A DNA stretch of 19,854 nt from Caulobacteraceae bacterium (GTDB lineage Bacteria > Pseudomonadota > Alphaproteobacteria > Caulobacterales > Caulobacteraceae). Of the stretch, positions 1 to 9,689 are shown one piece after another. Below the pieces are notes generated by a model. It saw only the letters and a list, made by a program, of their open reading frames with translations. It made no database searches and was not told the origin of the DNA. How positions within the stretch are numbered: position 1 is the first letter of the stretch; each line of letters opens with the position of its first letter. A program made the position numbers and the translations under genes. The stretch spans positions 1 through 19,854 of the forward strand of contig JADZBR010000023.1 of assembly GCA_020852035.1 (NCBI GenBank). The letters are read 5' to 3'.

Positions 1-1169
1 AACTGGCTGCGCTGTTCGGCCTCGTCGCCGGCCCGCTTCAGCGCCGCCTGCTGGGCCTGCAGTTCGCCGGTCATTGAGTTGAAGGCGCGCGACAGCACGG
101 CGATCTCGGCCGGATCGCGCTCGGCGTCCACCCGCGCGTCGAGATCGCCGCCGGCCACGCGGCCAGCCGCCTGCACCAGCCGGCCGACCGGGGCGCTGAT
201 CTGGCTGGCCACCGCCAGGCCGAGCCAGACGGCGCCCACCAGCACCAGCAGCGCCGTCTCGGCGTAGCTGAGGGCGAAGGCGATCTGGATCTGCTCGCGG
301 CTCTCGGCGGCCTCGCGGTAGTCGATCACCGAGGCTTCGGCTTCGCGCAGCTGATTGAGGATGCCGGGATCCACCCGCCTGGCCACGTAGAGATAGCCGT
401 CCTCATAGCCATCCAGGCGGTAGAGGGCGCGCAGCAGGTCGGTGGCGGCGAAGGATTCGGCGGAGATGTCGCCTTCGTCCGCGGCGTCGAACCCGGCCTT
501 CGAGGGGCTGAGGACGGCCGGCGCGCCGGGCGATTCGGCGCGGGCGAGCCCGCGCCCTTCCCGGTCGATCAGGTAGGCCGCGGTGAAGTCGTGATAGACT
601 GCCAGTTCCCCCAGGAAGCGGCTGAAGGTCACCGGCGTGGTCTGCAACCCCGGCGCCGCTCGGTTCAGGTCGCTGGCCATCGGGTTCAGGTGATTGGCGA
701 TGTAGGCCTGTTGCTCATCGACGTAGGAGCGGGCGACCCGCGCCGAGTTGCTGACCACGGTCTGCACCCGTTCGGAGAACCAGTTCTCCACGCCCCGGCT
801 GATCAGCACCCCGTAGAACAGCGCCACGATCACCGCCGGGGCCACCGCGGCCACGGCGAACAGAGTCACGAACCGCAGGTGCAGGCGCACGCCCGCGTCG
901 CTGGAACGCGCGGCCAGAAGCTTCAGCAGCCGCCAGCCCACCACCGCGGCCAGCGCCAGGATCAGCACCAGGTTGACGCCCAGCAGGGTCAGGATGATGC
1001 GGCTCGCGGGCCCCAGCGGCCCGGTGGCCGGCGGCGAGGAGGCCATCAGCACGGCGATGACCGTCAGCAGGGCCGCCAGCACATAGCCCGCGCCCATCGC
1101 ATAGCCCCATCGGCGCTCCGCCGGCGTGCGGCCGGCCGCCGGCATGCTGTGGACGCCACTCAGGGACAT
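1..1169 (-). CDS. ntrY: Nitrogen regulation sensor histidine kinase NtrY, N-terminal part (cut by window edge)
   Basis: The reading frame opens at an ATG (1169) and runs off the left edge after 389 codons, so the kinase domains lie outside. Visible are three hydrophobic segments near residues 22-43, 58-79 and 98-123, a long presumably periplasmic sensor region (about 125-296), a fourth membrane segment (297-321) and a HAMP linker (about 322-375) with the typical PVGRL start and an AFNSM segment before a coiled helix. This layout is that of NtrY, the membrane sensor of the NtrY-NtrX pair known in alphaproteobacteria for nitrogen and redox signalling. It follows ntrC on the same strand after 55 nt, as in other alphaproteobacterial ntrBCYX loci; ntrX is expected beyond the edge. 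The identification rests on architecture plus position, because the His-box is not in the window. Confidence 0.87.
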   Translation of the reverse strand, partial: MSLSGVHSMPAAGRTPAERRWGYAMGAGYVLAALLTVIAVLMASSPPATGPLGPASRIILTLLGVNLVLILALAAVVGWRLLKLLAARSSDAGVRLHLRFVTLFAVAAVAPAVIVALFYGVLISRGVENWFSERVQTVVSNSARVARSYVDEQQAYIANHLNPMASDLNRAAPGLQTTPVTFSRFLGELAVYHDFTAAYLIDREGRGLARAESPGAPAVLSPSKAGFDAADEGDISAESFAATDLLRALYRLDGYEDGYLYVARRVDPGILNQLREAEASVIDYREAAESREQIQIAFALSYAETALLVLVGAVWLGLAVASQISAPVGRLVQAAGRVAGGDLDARVDAERDPAEIAVLSRAFNSMTGELQAQQAALKRAGDEAEQRSQ

Positions 1170-1224
1170 GTGGCGAATCTAGCGCACTGTGCCTGTGAGG
1201 CAACGGCGTTGTTGCCGCGTCGTC

Positions 1225-2642
<1,418 letters not shown>

Positions 2643-2646
<4 letters not shown>

Positions 2647-3758
2647 GCGGGGATCCTGGCCGCATCCGGCGGCGCGATGGGCAGAAGGGCGCGAAAGACG
2701 GTGCGGCCGGGCTCGGACTCGAAGTCGATCAGCCCGCCGTGCGCGGTGACCAACTTGGCCACCAGCGCGAGGCCCAGGCCCGCGCCCATCGCCTTGCTGG
2801 TCACAAAGGGTTGGAAGAGATGCTCGCGCAGTTGGGCCGGCACGCCCGGCCCGTTGTCCTGCACCTTCACCTCCAGCGGCGCGCCGTGGGCGGCGTTGCG
2901 TCCGCCGCGCACCCGCACGCCGTGGCGGTAGGCGGTGGAGATGACGATCTCGCCGCGCCCGTCGCCGCGCGCGTGAGCGGCCTCCGCGGCGTTCTTCACC
3001 AGGTTGAGGAAGATCTGGATCAGCTGGTCTTCGTCGCCCCAGGTGAGCGGCAGCGAGGGATCGTAGCTTTCCCTGAGGACCAGGCCGTCCGCCACGCCGC
3101 TGGCGGCCAGCGCCCGGACGCGGTCGAGCACCTGGTGGATGTTGATCGGCGACAGGCGGGGGGGAGCGTCGTCGGAGAAGGCTTCCATGCGGTCGACCAG
3201 CCGGCGCACGCGGTCGGTCTCGTCGACGATCAGCTGCGCCAGCGGCGCATCCTCGGGCTTGGCGCCGCCCTTCAGCAGCTGGGCCGCCCCGCGGATGCCG
3301 GCGAGCGGGTTCTTGATCTCATGCGCCAGCATGCGGCCGAGGCCGACGATCGACTGCAGGCCGGCCGCCTCCGCGCCCCGTTCGCCCCCCAGCGCCCCGC
3401 CGCGGACGTGGAGGGTGAGCAGCACCGCCCCGTCGCCGAGCGGCGCGGCGGCCCCGTCCGCCTCGAACGGCGGCAGGCCGAAGAGATTGATCTCAATGCC
3501 GTGCTCACGGACCCGGGCGCCCTCTTCGATCGCCCGGTCGAGCAGCTGCAGCAGCGCCGACCCGGGCGGCAGCGCCGCGCGGAAGCGGCCCCGGGCCAGG
3601 AGGCCCAGCCCCTGGCCTAACAGCGCCTCGGCCGCCTCGTTGACCGCGGCCAGCCCGCCGTCGGCGTCGATCACCAGCGCCGGCTCGGGGCTGAGATCGA
3701 AGGCCACCGCCTTCAGGAGGTCCAGCGGGACCCGCGGCTTGGCGACGTGCGCGTTCAA
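2643..3758 (-). CDS. ntrB: Nitrogen regulation histidine kinase NtrB
   Basis: This is a soluble two-component kinase that phosphorylates and dephosphorylates NtrC in response to nitrogen status (via PII in the studied cases). About 371 residues: an N-terminal PAS-like region (about 12-125), dimerisation/phosphotransfer box LAHEIKNPL with H146, and an HATPase domain with N-box FLNLVKNAAEA (N256 region), DNGPGV (301-306) and G-box GAGLGLALV (325-333). There are no membrane segments. I chose the TTG at 3758 because it overlaps the stop of the upstream dus gene in a TTGA arrangement and gives a normal NtrB length; the next usable start (a GTG about 17 codons in) would cut into the PAS region. The frame is open far upstream through dus, but that extension is out-of-frame dus sequence. 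The end overlaps ntrC by 4 nt. Confidence 0.93.
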
Positions 3759-4759
3759 GCCGCCAGCCTCTCGCCGCCGCGCCAGAGCGCGGTCAGAGCG
3801 GCCTCGACCTCCGCCGGCGCCTCCAGGCGGCAGATGCGCCCGCGCGCCTCGCGCCGCCCCTCGCCGTCGACCGGCCGCGGTCCCTGCTCGATGTAGGCGG
3901 CCAGATGCTTGCGGAAGATCCTCAGCCCCAGCCGGTCGCCGTAGAAGCTCAGGCTGTCGCGGAAGTGGTCGAGCACCAGCGAGAGCCGCGCCTCGCCGTC
4001 CGGGGGCGCATGCGCCTGGCCCCGCAGTCCGGCGTCGAGCTCGGCCGCGATCCAGGGCCGGCCGTAGACGCCCCGCCCGACCATCACGCCGTCGGCGCCC
4101 GAGCGCTCCAGCGCGATGACCGCGGAGTCCCGATCGACGATATCGCCGTTGACGATCACCGGGACACCGACAGCCTGCTTCACCTCGCGCACGAACGCCC
4201 AGTCCGCCTGGCCCTTGTAGAACTGCGAGCGCGTGCGGCCGTGGACCGTAATGGCCCGCGCGCCGCGCAGGACGAAGCGAGCCGCCAGCTCCGGCGCGTT
4301 GCGGGTCTCCTCGTCCCAGCCGGTGCGCATCTTCACGGTGACGGGACCCTCCACCGCATCGACGACCCGCGCGACGACGGTTTCGGCGAGCTCGGGTTCG
4401 CGCATCAGCGCCGATCCGCACTGGACCCCCGTCACCTCCTTGGCCGGACAGCCGAAATTGAGGTCGATCACCTGCGCGCCGGCCGCCGCCGCCAGACGGG
4501 CGCCCGCGGCCATCTCCAGCGGATCGCGGCCGACCAACTGCACGACCATCAGCGGCAGGCCCTCGCCGACGGCGGCGCGGCGCACGACGTCGGGCCGCCC
4601 GCGCGCGAACTCGGCGCTGGCGACCATCTCGGTCGCCACATAGGCCGCGCCCTGCCGCGAGGCCGCGCGGCGGAACGGCAGGTCGGAGACGCCGGTCATC
4701 GGCGCGATCCAGGCCCGGCCGCCGACCTCCCCGGGCCCGATGCACAAGGAACTGCTCAT
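3755..4759 (-). CDS. dusB: tRNA-dihydrouridine synthase (DusB/NifR3 family)
   Basis: This FMN- and NADPH-dependent enzyme reduces uridines in tRNA D-loops. The 334-residue protein shows the Dus TIM-barrel signatures in order: IAPMTGVSDLPFR near residue 18, NFGCPAKEVTG with the catalytic cysteine C104, VKMRTGW, the HGRTRSQFYKG segment, VIVNGDI and VMVGRGVYGRPW, followed by a helical C-terminal domain. Length is typical. It is the first gene of the ntr operon, a position long known for this family (nifR3 in Rhodobacter), and overlaps ntrB by 4 nt. The ATG at 4759 follows a candidate promoter so closely that the message may be leaderless. Which D-loop position it modifies cannot be read from sequence; family assignment is secure, the B subtype likely. 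Confidence 0.94.
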   Translation of the reverse strand: MSSSLCIGPGEVGGRAWIAPMTGVSDLPFRRAASRQGAAYVATEMVASAEFARGRPDVVRRAAVGEGLPLMVVQLVGRDPLEMAAGARLAAAAGAQVIDLNFGCPAKEVTGVQCGSALMREPELAETVVARVVDAVEGPVTVKMRTGWDEETRNAPELAARFVLRGARAITVHGRTRSQFYKGQADWAFVREVKQAVGVPVIVNGDIVDRDSAVIALERSGADGVMVGRGVYGRPWIAAELDAGLRGQAHAPPDGEARLSLVLDHFRDSLSFYGDRLGLRIFRKHLAAYIEQGPRPVDGEGRREARGRICRLEAPAEVEAALTALWRGGERLAA

Positions 4760-4765
4760 TTGTTA

Positions 4766-4794
4766 TGCATAGCCATCGCTAACTTTTTAGGCAA
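4766..4794 (-). promoter_or_regulatory. Candidate promoter of the dusB-ntrBCY operon
   Basis: On the minus strand TTGCCT (4794-4789) and TATGCA (4771-4766) are separated by exactly 17 nt, in the most A/T-rich stretch of this region. The -10 ends only 6 nt before the dusB ATG, so transcription would begin at or beside the start codon, giving a leaderless mRNA; no Shine-Dalgarno sequence is visible. Match to the sigma-70-type consensus is moderate, and this is inference from sequence alone. Confidence 0.4.
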
Positions 4795-4814
4795 CTGCGT
4801 GTTTCTGGAAAGGC

Positions 4815-4842
4815 TGGACAGCCACCGCCTGACGGCTAGACA
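4815..4842 (+). promoter_or_regulatory. Weak candidate promoter of ispDF
   Basis: TGGACA (4815-4820) and TAGACA (4837-4842) lie 16 nt apart on the plus strand, ending 6 nt before the ispDF ATG. Similarity to the housekeeping consensus is modest and the spacer is short. It is listed because ispDF must be transcribed from this 89-nt divergent gap and nothing better is visible. Confidence 0.22.
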
Positions 4843-4848
4843 GCGCGC

Positions 4849-5997
4849 ATGACGTTCACCGCGATCGTTGTCGCCGCCGGCGCGGGCCTGCGGGCGGGCG
4901 AGGGCCTGCCGAAAGCCTGGCGGCGCCTCGCCGGCCGCGCGATCGCCCGCTGGTCGGTGGAAAGCCTGCTGGCCGGCGGGGCTCGGGAAGTCGTGGTCGT
5001 CGTCGCGGAGGACTGCGTCGACCTGGCGGGGGCGGCCCTGGCGGGACTTCCGGGGCTGCGCCTCGTCGCCGGCGGCGACACCCGCGCCCGCTCTGTCGCT
5101 GCTGGGCTCGAGGCCCTGGACGGCCTGGGCGACGGCGAGATCGTGCTGATCCATGATGCGGCCCGCCCCTTCCTGGCGCGGGAAACCATCGCCGGCCTCG
5201 TGCAGGCCCTCGACGGCGCCGACGCCGCCCTCCCCGCCCTGCCCGTGGCCGACACGTTGAAGCGGCGGCGCGACGCCACGGTCACGACCGTTGACCGGAC
5301 CGGCCTCTTGCGGGCGCAGACCCCGCAGGCGTTCCGCCTCGGTCCGCTGCGGCGGGCGGCAGCGGCGTGGGACGCGGCGAGGGAAGCGACCGATGAAGCC
5401 TCGATGCTGGAGGCCCTTGGCGGCCGGATCGTTCTGACGGCGGGCGATCCGAAGCTGTTCAAGCTCACCTATCCGGAGGATTTCGAGATGGCCGAGCAAC
5501 TGGCCGCCGGCGCGCGCATCACCCGAATCGGCCAGGGCGTCGACGCCCATCGGTTCGGGCCGGGCGACGGCGTTGACCTGTGCGGCGTGCGTATCGCCCA
5601 CACCCACGGCCTGGTCGGACATTCCGACGCCGACGCGGGCCTGCACGCCCTGACCGACGCCCTGCTCGGGGCGATCGGCGACGGCGACATCGGCGAGCAC
5701 TTCCCGCCGTCCGATCCGAAGTGGCGGGGCGCGGCGTCGCACCGGTTCGTCACCTTCGCGGCCGAACGCATCGCCCGGCGCGGCGGGCGGGTGGCGAATG
5801 TCGACGTCACCCTGGTCTGCGAAGCGCCGAAGATCGCGCCGCATCGGGCGGCGATGCGCCAGCGCGTGGCCGCACTCCTCGGCCTGCCGCTCGACCGTGT
5901 CAGCGTGAAGGCGACCACCACCGAGGCGATGGGCTTCACCGGGCGACGGGAAGGCTTGCTCGCCCAGGCCGTCGTGGCCGTGGAAACCCCGGCCTAG
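4849..5997 (+). CDS. ispDF: Bifunctional IspD/IspF: MEP cytidylyltransferase and MEcPP synthase
   Basis: One 382-residue protein carries two enzymes of the MEP isoprenoid pathway. Residues 1-220 are IspD (CTP + methylerythritol phosphate to CDP-ME): VVAAGAGLRAG with R15 and K22 spaced as in the active site, VLIHDAARPF (99-108), and TPQAF (158-162). Residues 223-382 are IspF (cyclisation to ME-cyclodiphosphate): metal ligands in GVDAHRF (D232, H234) and GLHALTDALLGAIGDGDIG (H266), and the end segment KATTTEAMGFTGRREG. Fused IspDF is common in alphaproteobacteria. Start is the ATG at 4849; the stop lies 4 nt from that of the convergent next gene. One small oddity is the PKAW sequence where the family usually has PKQ. 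Confidence 0.96.
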   Translation: MTFTAIVVAAGAGLRAGEGLPKAWRRLAGRAIARWSVESLLAGGAREVVVVVAEDCVDLAGAALAGLPGLRLVAGGDTRARSVAAGLEALDGLGDGEIVLIHDAARPFLARETIAGLVQALDGADAALPALPVADTLKRRRDATVTTVDRTGLLRAQTPQAFRLGPLRRAAAAWDAAREATDEASMLEALGGRIVLTAGDPKLFKLTYPEDFEMAEQLAAGARITRIGQGVDAHRFGPGDGVDLCGVRIAHTHGLVGHSDADAGLHALTDALLGAIGDGDIGEHFPPSDPKWRGAASHRFVTFAAERIARRGGRVANVDVTLVCEAPKIAPHRAAMRQRVAALLGLPLDRVSVKATTTEAMGFTGRREGLLAQAVVAVETPA

Positions 5998-6001
5998 CGG
6001 C

Positions 6002-8239
6002 CTACTGCGAAACCGTCGCCCAGCGCTCCCGCATCTGCCTGGCCAGGGCCCCGAAGACGTTGGTGTAGTCGTCCGTCCAGGGACGCGTTTCCCCCCGCCT
6101 GGCGACCCGCCATGACGGATCGGCGGCGTAGGGGGCCAGCGCCTGCATCGAATGGCCGACGATCATCACGTCCTCGTCGCTCTCCCAGAGGACCGAGACG
6201 CCCTCCGGCGGGTGGTGCCGCTGGATCAGCGCCGCGCCGCCGGCCTCCAACGCCACCGCCTGGGCGATGTCGCGCAGTTCGAGATTGCGATTGGACAGGT
6301 GCAGGATCAGCACGCCGTCAGGCTTCAGCTTCGCCAGATAACCCCGCAGCGCCTCGACGGTCATCAGGTGGGTCGGGATGGCGTCCGACGAGAAGGCGTC
6401 GATCAGGAGCAGGTCGAAGGTCTGGTCCGGCTGCTGCGCCAGGGTCAGGCGCGCATCGCCGATCACGACATCGACCGGGCCCTTGGCGCAGTCGCGCACG
6501 AAGGTGAAGGGGCCATCGCCGGCGGCGATCTTCACCACCAGCGGATCGATCTCGAAGAAGGTCAGCCGATCGGTCGGCCGCACATAAGCCGCCACCGCGC
6601 CCGTGCCCAGCCCGACCGCCCCGATGCGGAGACCGGGTTTGCGGGCCTGCTCGGTCCGGAAGGTCCGCCCGATCGGCCCGCCGGGGGCGTAGTAAACCGT
6701 CGGGCGGCACTTCCATTCTTCGGCCTGCGGCTGGGCCCCATGCAGGGTGGTGCCGTGGGCGAGCATGCGGACCTCGCCGCCGAGCGAGGGATCGTCGGTA
6801 CGCGACTCGCGCAGCACTCCGAAGAAGCTGCGGGAGGTCCTCTGCACATCGGTGCGATCGCCCAGGGCGGCGGCCGCGATGGAGACCACCGCCAGCACCG
6901 CCAGCATCATCCAGGCCCGGTCGCGCACGACGATGGCGCAGGCGCCGCCAGCGATCAGCAGGGCCGCGTAGACGAAATCCGGCCCCGAAACGTCGCGCGC
7001 CACCACCGAGGCGACCGCGAAGACGATACCCGCCACGCAGTAGATCCATGCGGTCGCGGGCGCCCGGTCACCGCCCCAGGGCCTGGCCAGAACCGCCAGC
7101 GCCAGGACCAGCGGATACTCCCACACGTCCGGGAAGATCGCCGGCGCCACGAACGCATTGAACGCGCCGCCGACCACGCCGCCCAGAGACATCCACATGT
7201 AGAACTCGGTGAGCCGGGCGGGCGGCGGGCGGCGGGCGTAGAGCGCCTGGTGGCAGACCAGGGCGGTCAGGAAGAAGGCGCTCAGATGGATCGCGATCTG
7301 CGCCAGCAGGTTGGCGGTCCGGAAGGGTGTCAGGGCGATGCAGAAGACGATGGCGAACGCCTGCACGAGCAGCACTGATCGCGGCGGGATCGCCGGGGTG
7401 TCGCGGAACACCAGGATGAAGGTGACCAGATAGAGGGCCAGCGGCGCCACCCAGAGGAAGGGCGCGGAGGCGACGTCGGTGGCGATGTGCGCGGTCACCC
7501 CGAGCATCAGGCTGGAAGGGATGGCCGCCAGGGCCAGCCATGACAGGCGGTCGCGCCAGGTGACGCTCGCCGCCGCCTCGCCCGCCTCGGTCGCCGTCGC
7601 GGCCACGCCGCGGCGGATCAGCATGACCCCGCTGGCCGCGATCAGCAGCACGAACAGGCCATAGCCGACGCTCCAGCCCAGGGTCTGGCTGTTCAGGGTG
7701 GAATTGGGTTCGACCAACAGCGGGTAGGCGGCCAGCGCCAGCAGGCTGCCGAGGTTGCTGGCCGCATAGAGGCCGTAGGGTTCGCGCCCGGTCTCGTGGG
7801 CGAGACTCCTGGCGTACCACGCCTGGATCAGCGGCGCGGTCGAGGAGAGCATGGCGAAGGGCGCGCCGAGCGACAGGGTGAGCACGCCGAGCAGCCAGAA
7901 CGCCGGCTGGCCGCTCGATGGCGGGCCAAGCAGGCCGGTCACGTGCAGAGGCAGGACCAGGGCGGCCAGCAGCAGCAGGCCCAGGTGCACGACCATCTGC
8001 ACGCGGATGGACCGCAGGCGCTGCAGCAGATGGGCGTAGGCGTAGCCCGCCAGCAGCGCGGCCTGGAAGAAGGCCATGCTGGTGTTCCACACCGAAGGCG
8101 AGCCGCCGAGGCTCGGCAGCACCAGCCGGCCGGCCATCGGCTGCACCAGGAAGACCAGGCCCGCGCTGGTGAAGACCGTGGCCGCCAGCATGGCCATCGG
8201 GCCAGCCGTCGAGCGGGCGTGGGCGGCGGGCGCGGTCAT
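6002..8239 (-). CDS. Fused membrane (MFS-like) / spermidine-synthase-like protein
   Basis: The 745-residue protein starts at ATG 8239; the frame is open far upstream but that part overlaps cinA and has out-of-frame composition. Residues about 15-460 form a multi-spanning membrane domain of roughly a dozen hydrophobic segments, with family-typical pieces such as FLVQPMAGRLVLP (30-42) and GLYAASNLGSLLAL (156-169). Residues about 480-745 are a methyltransferase-fold domain resembling spermidine synthase: SAM-type glycine loop VGLGTGAVAAY (542-552), acidic FFEIDP (561-566), GDARL (594-598), LLIDAFSSDAIPTHL (611-625) and a WTDDYTN ending (721-727). Proteins of this fused type are widespread but their substrates are mostly unknown; real spermidine synthesis should not be assumed. 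It is convergent with ispDF with a 4-nt gap. Confidence 0.88.
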   Translation of the reverse strand: MTAPAAHARSTAGPMAMLAATVFTSAGLVFLVQPMAGRLVLPSLGGSPSVWNTSMAFFQAALLAGYAYAHLLQRLRSIRVQMVVHLGLLLLAALVLPLHVTGLLGPPSSGQPAFWLLGVLTLSLGAPFAMLSSTAPLIQAWYARSLAHETGREPYGLYAASNLGSLLALAAYPLLVEPNSTLNSQTLGWSVGYGLFVLLIAASGVMLIRRGVAATATEAGEAAASVTWRDRLSWLALAAIPSSLMLGVTAHIATDVASAPFLWVAPLALYLVTFILVFRDTPAIPPRSVLLVQAFAIVFCIALTPFRTANLLAQIAIHLSAFFLTALVCHQALYARRPPPARLTEFYMWMSLGGVVGGAFNAFVAPAIFPDVWEYPLVLALAVLARPWGGDRAPATAWIYCVAGIVFAVASVVARDVSGPDFVYAALLIAGGACAIVVRDRAWMMLAVLAVVSIAAAALGDRTDVQRTSRSFFGVLRESRTDDPSLGGEVRMLAHGTTLHGAQPQAEEWKCRPTVYYAPGGPIGRTFRTEQARKPGLRIGAVGLGTGAVAAYVRPTDRLTFFEIDPLVVKIAAGDGPFTFVRDCAKGPVDVVIGDARLTLAQQPDQTFDLLLIDAFSSDAIPTHLMTVEALRGYLAKLKPDGVLILHLSNRNLELRDIAQAVALEAGGAALIQRHHPPEGVSVLWESDEDVMIVGHSMQALAPYAADPSWRVARRGETRPWTDDYTNVFGALARQMRERWATVSQ

Positions 8240-8320
8240 GACCTCGATTCGGCTTGATGCGGGGGCGCCAATGTTGTGGTTTCGCTCTCCCCTTGACCAG
8301 CGCGTTCGGAGCCCGCCCCC

Positions 8321-8812
8321 ATGTTTCCCCTGGAAGTCGAGACCCTGGCGCGGCTGCTGATCGACGAGGCGCGCGAGCGGCAGTTGCGAATCGTCACCGC
8401 AGAAAGCTGCACTGGCGGCCTGGTGGCGGCGGCGATCTGCGCGGTCTCGGGGGCCTCCGACGTCTTCGAGCGCGGCTTCGTGACCTATACCAATCGCGCC
8501 AAGGCCGAGATCCTGGGCGTGCCGGGCGACCTGATCGCCGACCTCGGGGCGGTGTCCGAGCCGGTGGCGCGGATGATGGCCGAGGGGGCGCTGGAAGCGT
8601 CCAACGCCCACATCTCGGTGGCGATCACCGGGGTCGCCGGCCCGCTTGGCGGCACCCCGATGAAGCCGGTGGGCACCGTTCACATCGCCACCGCCCGCGC
8701 CAACCAGGGCCTCATGCACCGCGAGGAGCACTTCGACATGATGGAGCGCCACGAGGTGCAGATGGCGGCCGTGCAGTCGGCGCTGCAGATGCTGCGGGAC
8801 CGCTGCGCCTAG
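8321..8812 (+). CDS. CinA C-terminal family amidohydrolase (PncC-like)
   Basis: The 163-residue protein corresponds to the stand-alone C-terminal domain of CinA, which in characterised members deamidates nicotinamide mononucleotide (pyridine nucleotide recycling). Signatures are AESCTGGLVAA (residues 27-37), GFVTYTNRAKAEILGV, AVSEPVARMMAEGAL and AITGVAGPLGGTPMKPVGTV with the glycine-rich active-site loop. The N-terminal molybdopterin-binding-like half of full CinA is absent, as is normal for this subfamily. The start is ATG 8321, with no strong Shine-Dalgarno. It diverges from the membrane-protein gene across an 81-nt gap and converges with the yjbR-type gene, sharing the bases CTAG as both stop codons. 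Biochemical activity is inferred from family only. Confidence 0.92.
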   Translation: MFPLEVETLARLLIDEARERQLRIVTAESCTGGLVAAAICAVSGASDVFERGFVTYTNRAKAEILGVPGDLIADLGAVSEPVARMMAEGALEASNAHISVAITGVAGPLGGTPMKPVGTVHIATARANQGLMHREEHFDMMERHEVQMAAVQSALQMLRDRCA

Positions 8813-9189
8813 GGCTCGACCTGCCGGCCCAGCCGTTTCGGCGCCATGGCGACATAGCTCTGCCGCAGCCAGGCCCTCAGCGTGTCGAGCTCGGCGAGGA
8901 TGTCGTCCTCGGGGCCGAAATGGGCGATCGCCCACTGGTGCTGGCGATACCAGAGGCTGCCTGGCCGAACGAACGGAAGCTCCTGCACCATCTCGTAGGA
9001 GACCGGCAGCTTGACGATGATCGTCAGGGCGTCGAGCGGCTGGGCCTTGTCGCCGAAGACGGCGAACATCCTGCCACGCACCCGCAGGCAGCGGGTGAAA
9101 GCCCAACCGGGCGCGGCGTCGGTTTCCGGTAGGCTAAGGCCGTAGGCGGTCAGCTCGGCCTCGGCGCGCTGGTGCGGCGTTTGGGGCAT
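8809..9189 (-). CDS. MmcQ/YjbR-family protein
   Basis: A 126-residue soluble protein with the CyaY-like fold signature of the MmcQ/YjbR family: a PGWAFTRCLRVRGRMFAVFGD segment near residues 27-47, a hydrophobic strand ALTIIVKLP (54-62), and a C-terminal helix with DTLRAWLRQSY (102-112). Members are often annotated as putative DNA-binding, on structural similarity only; the function is unknown. It starts at ATG 9189, 39 nt after coq10 on the same strand, so it is probably the last gene of a lipA-coq10-yjbR unit. Its stop shares CTAG with the convergent cinA-type gene (4-nt overlap). Confidence 0.82.
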   Translation of the reverse strand: MPQTPHQRAEAELTAYGLSLPETDAAPGWAFTRCLRVRGRMFAVFGDKAQPLDALTIIVKLPVSYEMVQELPFVRPGSLWYRQHQWAIAHFGPEDDILAELDTLRAWLRQSYVAMAPKRLGRQVEP

Positions 9190-9228
9190 CCGCGGAGGTT
9201 AACACGACCGGGGCCGGCGGGGACGCCG

Positions 9229-9681
9229 CTAGGCCGGGCGGCCGTAGAGCTGGGCCGCGCGGTCCTCGAAACAGCCCATCAGGCGTGAGACCGCATGGTC
9301 GAAATTGGCCTGCAGGAGGCCGTCGAGCAGGCGGGTCTTGAAGGCGAAGTCGATGTCGAACACCACCCGCGTCCCCTCCCCGTCCGGCAGGAAACGCCAG
9401 CTGTTGTCGAGCGTCCTGAAGGGGCCGGAGAGCAGCCGCACGGTCACCAACCGTTCGCCGGCGTATCGGCGCACGCGGGTGGAGAACCGCTCCTTTAGGA
9501 AGGAGAAGCCGATCTGGGCCTCGGCGTCCGCGCCGCTGACGCCCGCGCCGTCATCGACGCGGTTCCAGGTCCGCATGCCGGTGACCCAGGGCACGAACTC
9601 AGGATAGCTGTCGATGTCGCCGACCAGCTGGAACAGCTGGTCGGGCGCGTAGGGCAGCGTCTTTTCGACGTGGTGGCGCAA
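9229..9681 (-). CDS. Coenzyme Q-binding START-like protein (COQ10/RatA family)
   Basis: About 150 residues forming a polyketide-cyclase/START-like lipid-binding fold. The opening RHHVEKTLPYAPDQLFQLVGD followed by YPEFVPWVTGMR is diagnostic of the COQ10 family, and RFSTRVRRYAGERLVTVRLLSGPFRTLDNSWRF-type strands and the final FDHAVSRLMGCFEDRA helix complete it. Yeast Coq10 binds ubiquinone and supports respiration; bacterial members are sometimes named RatA after an E. coli ribosome-association factor. I chose TTG 9681, 8 nt after the lipA stop, because the frame upstream is only shadow of lipA and the conserved domain starts there. Linkage with lipA is common in alphaproteobacteria. The start codon is inferred; the family is clear. 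Confidence 0.88.
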   Translation of the reverse strand: MRHHVEKTLPYAPDQLFQLVGDIDSYPEFVPWVTGMRTWNRVDDGAGVSGADAEAQIGFSFLKERFSTRVRRYAGERLVTVRLLSGPFRTLDNSWRFLPDGEGTRVVFDIDFAFKTRLLDGLLQANFDHAVSRLMGCFEDRAAQLYGRPA

Positions 9682-9689
9682 GCCCGCGG

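Noticed and set aside
1170..1224. Short hairpin (GGCAAC / GTTGCC) between ntrC and ntrY
   Set aside because: Only a 6-bp stem with no U-run, in an operon where readthrough is expected; likely chance.
8240..9106. N-terminal extension of the membrane/spermidine-synthase-like frame up to 9106
   Set aside because: The extra part overlaps the cinA-type gene antisense and has no conserved sequence; ATG 8239 directly precedes the first membrane helices.
9190..9228. GTTAAC palindrome between coq10 and the yjbR-type gene, considered as a CtrA half-site
   Set aside because: Only one half-site, inside a probable operon, with no second TTAA at 7 nt.
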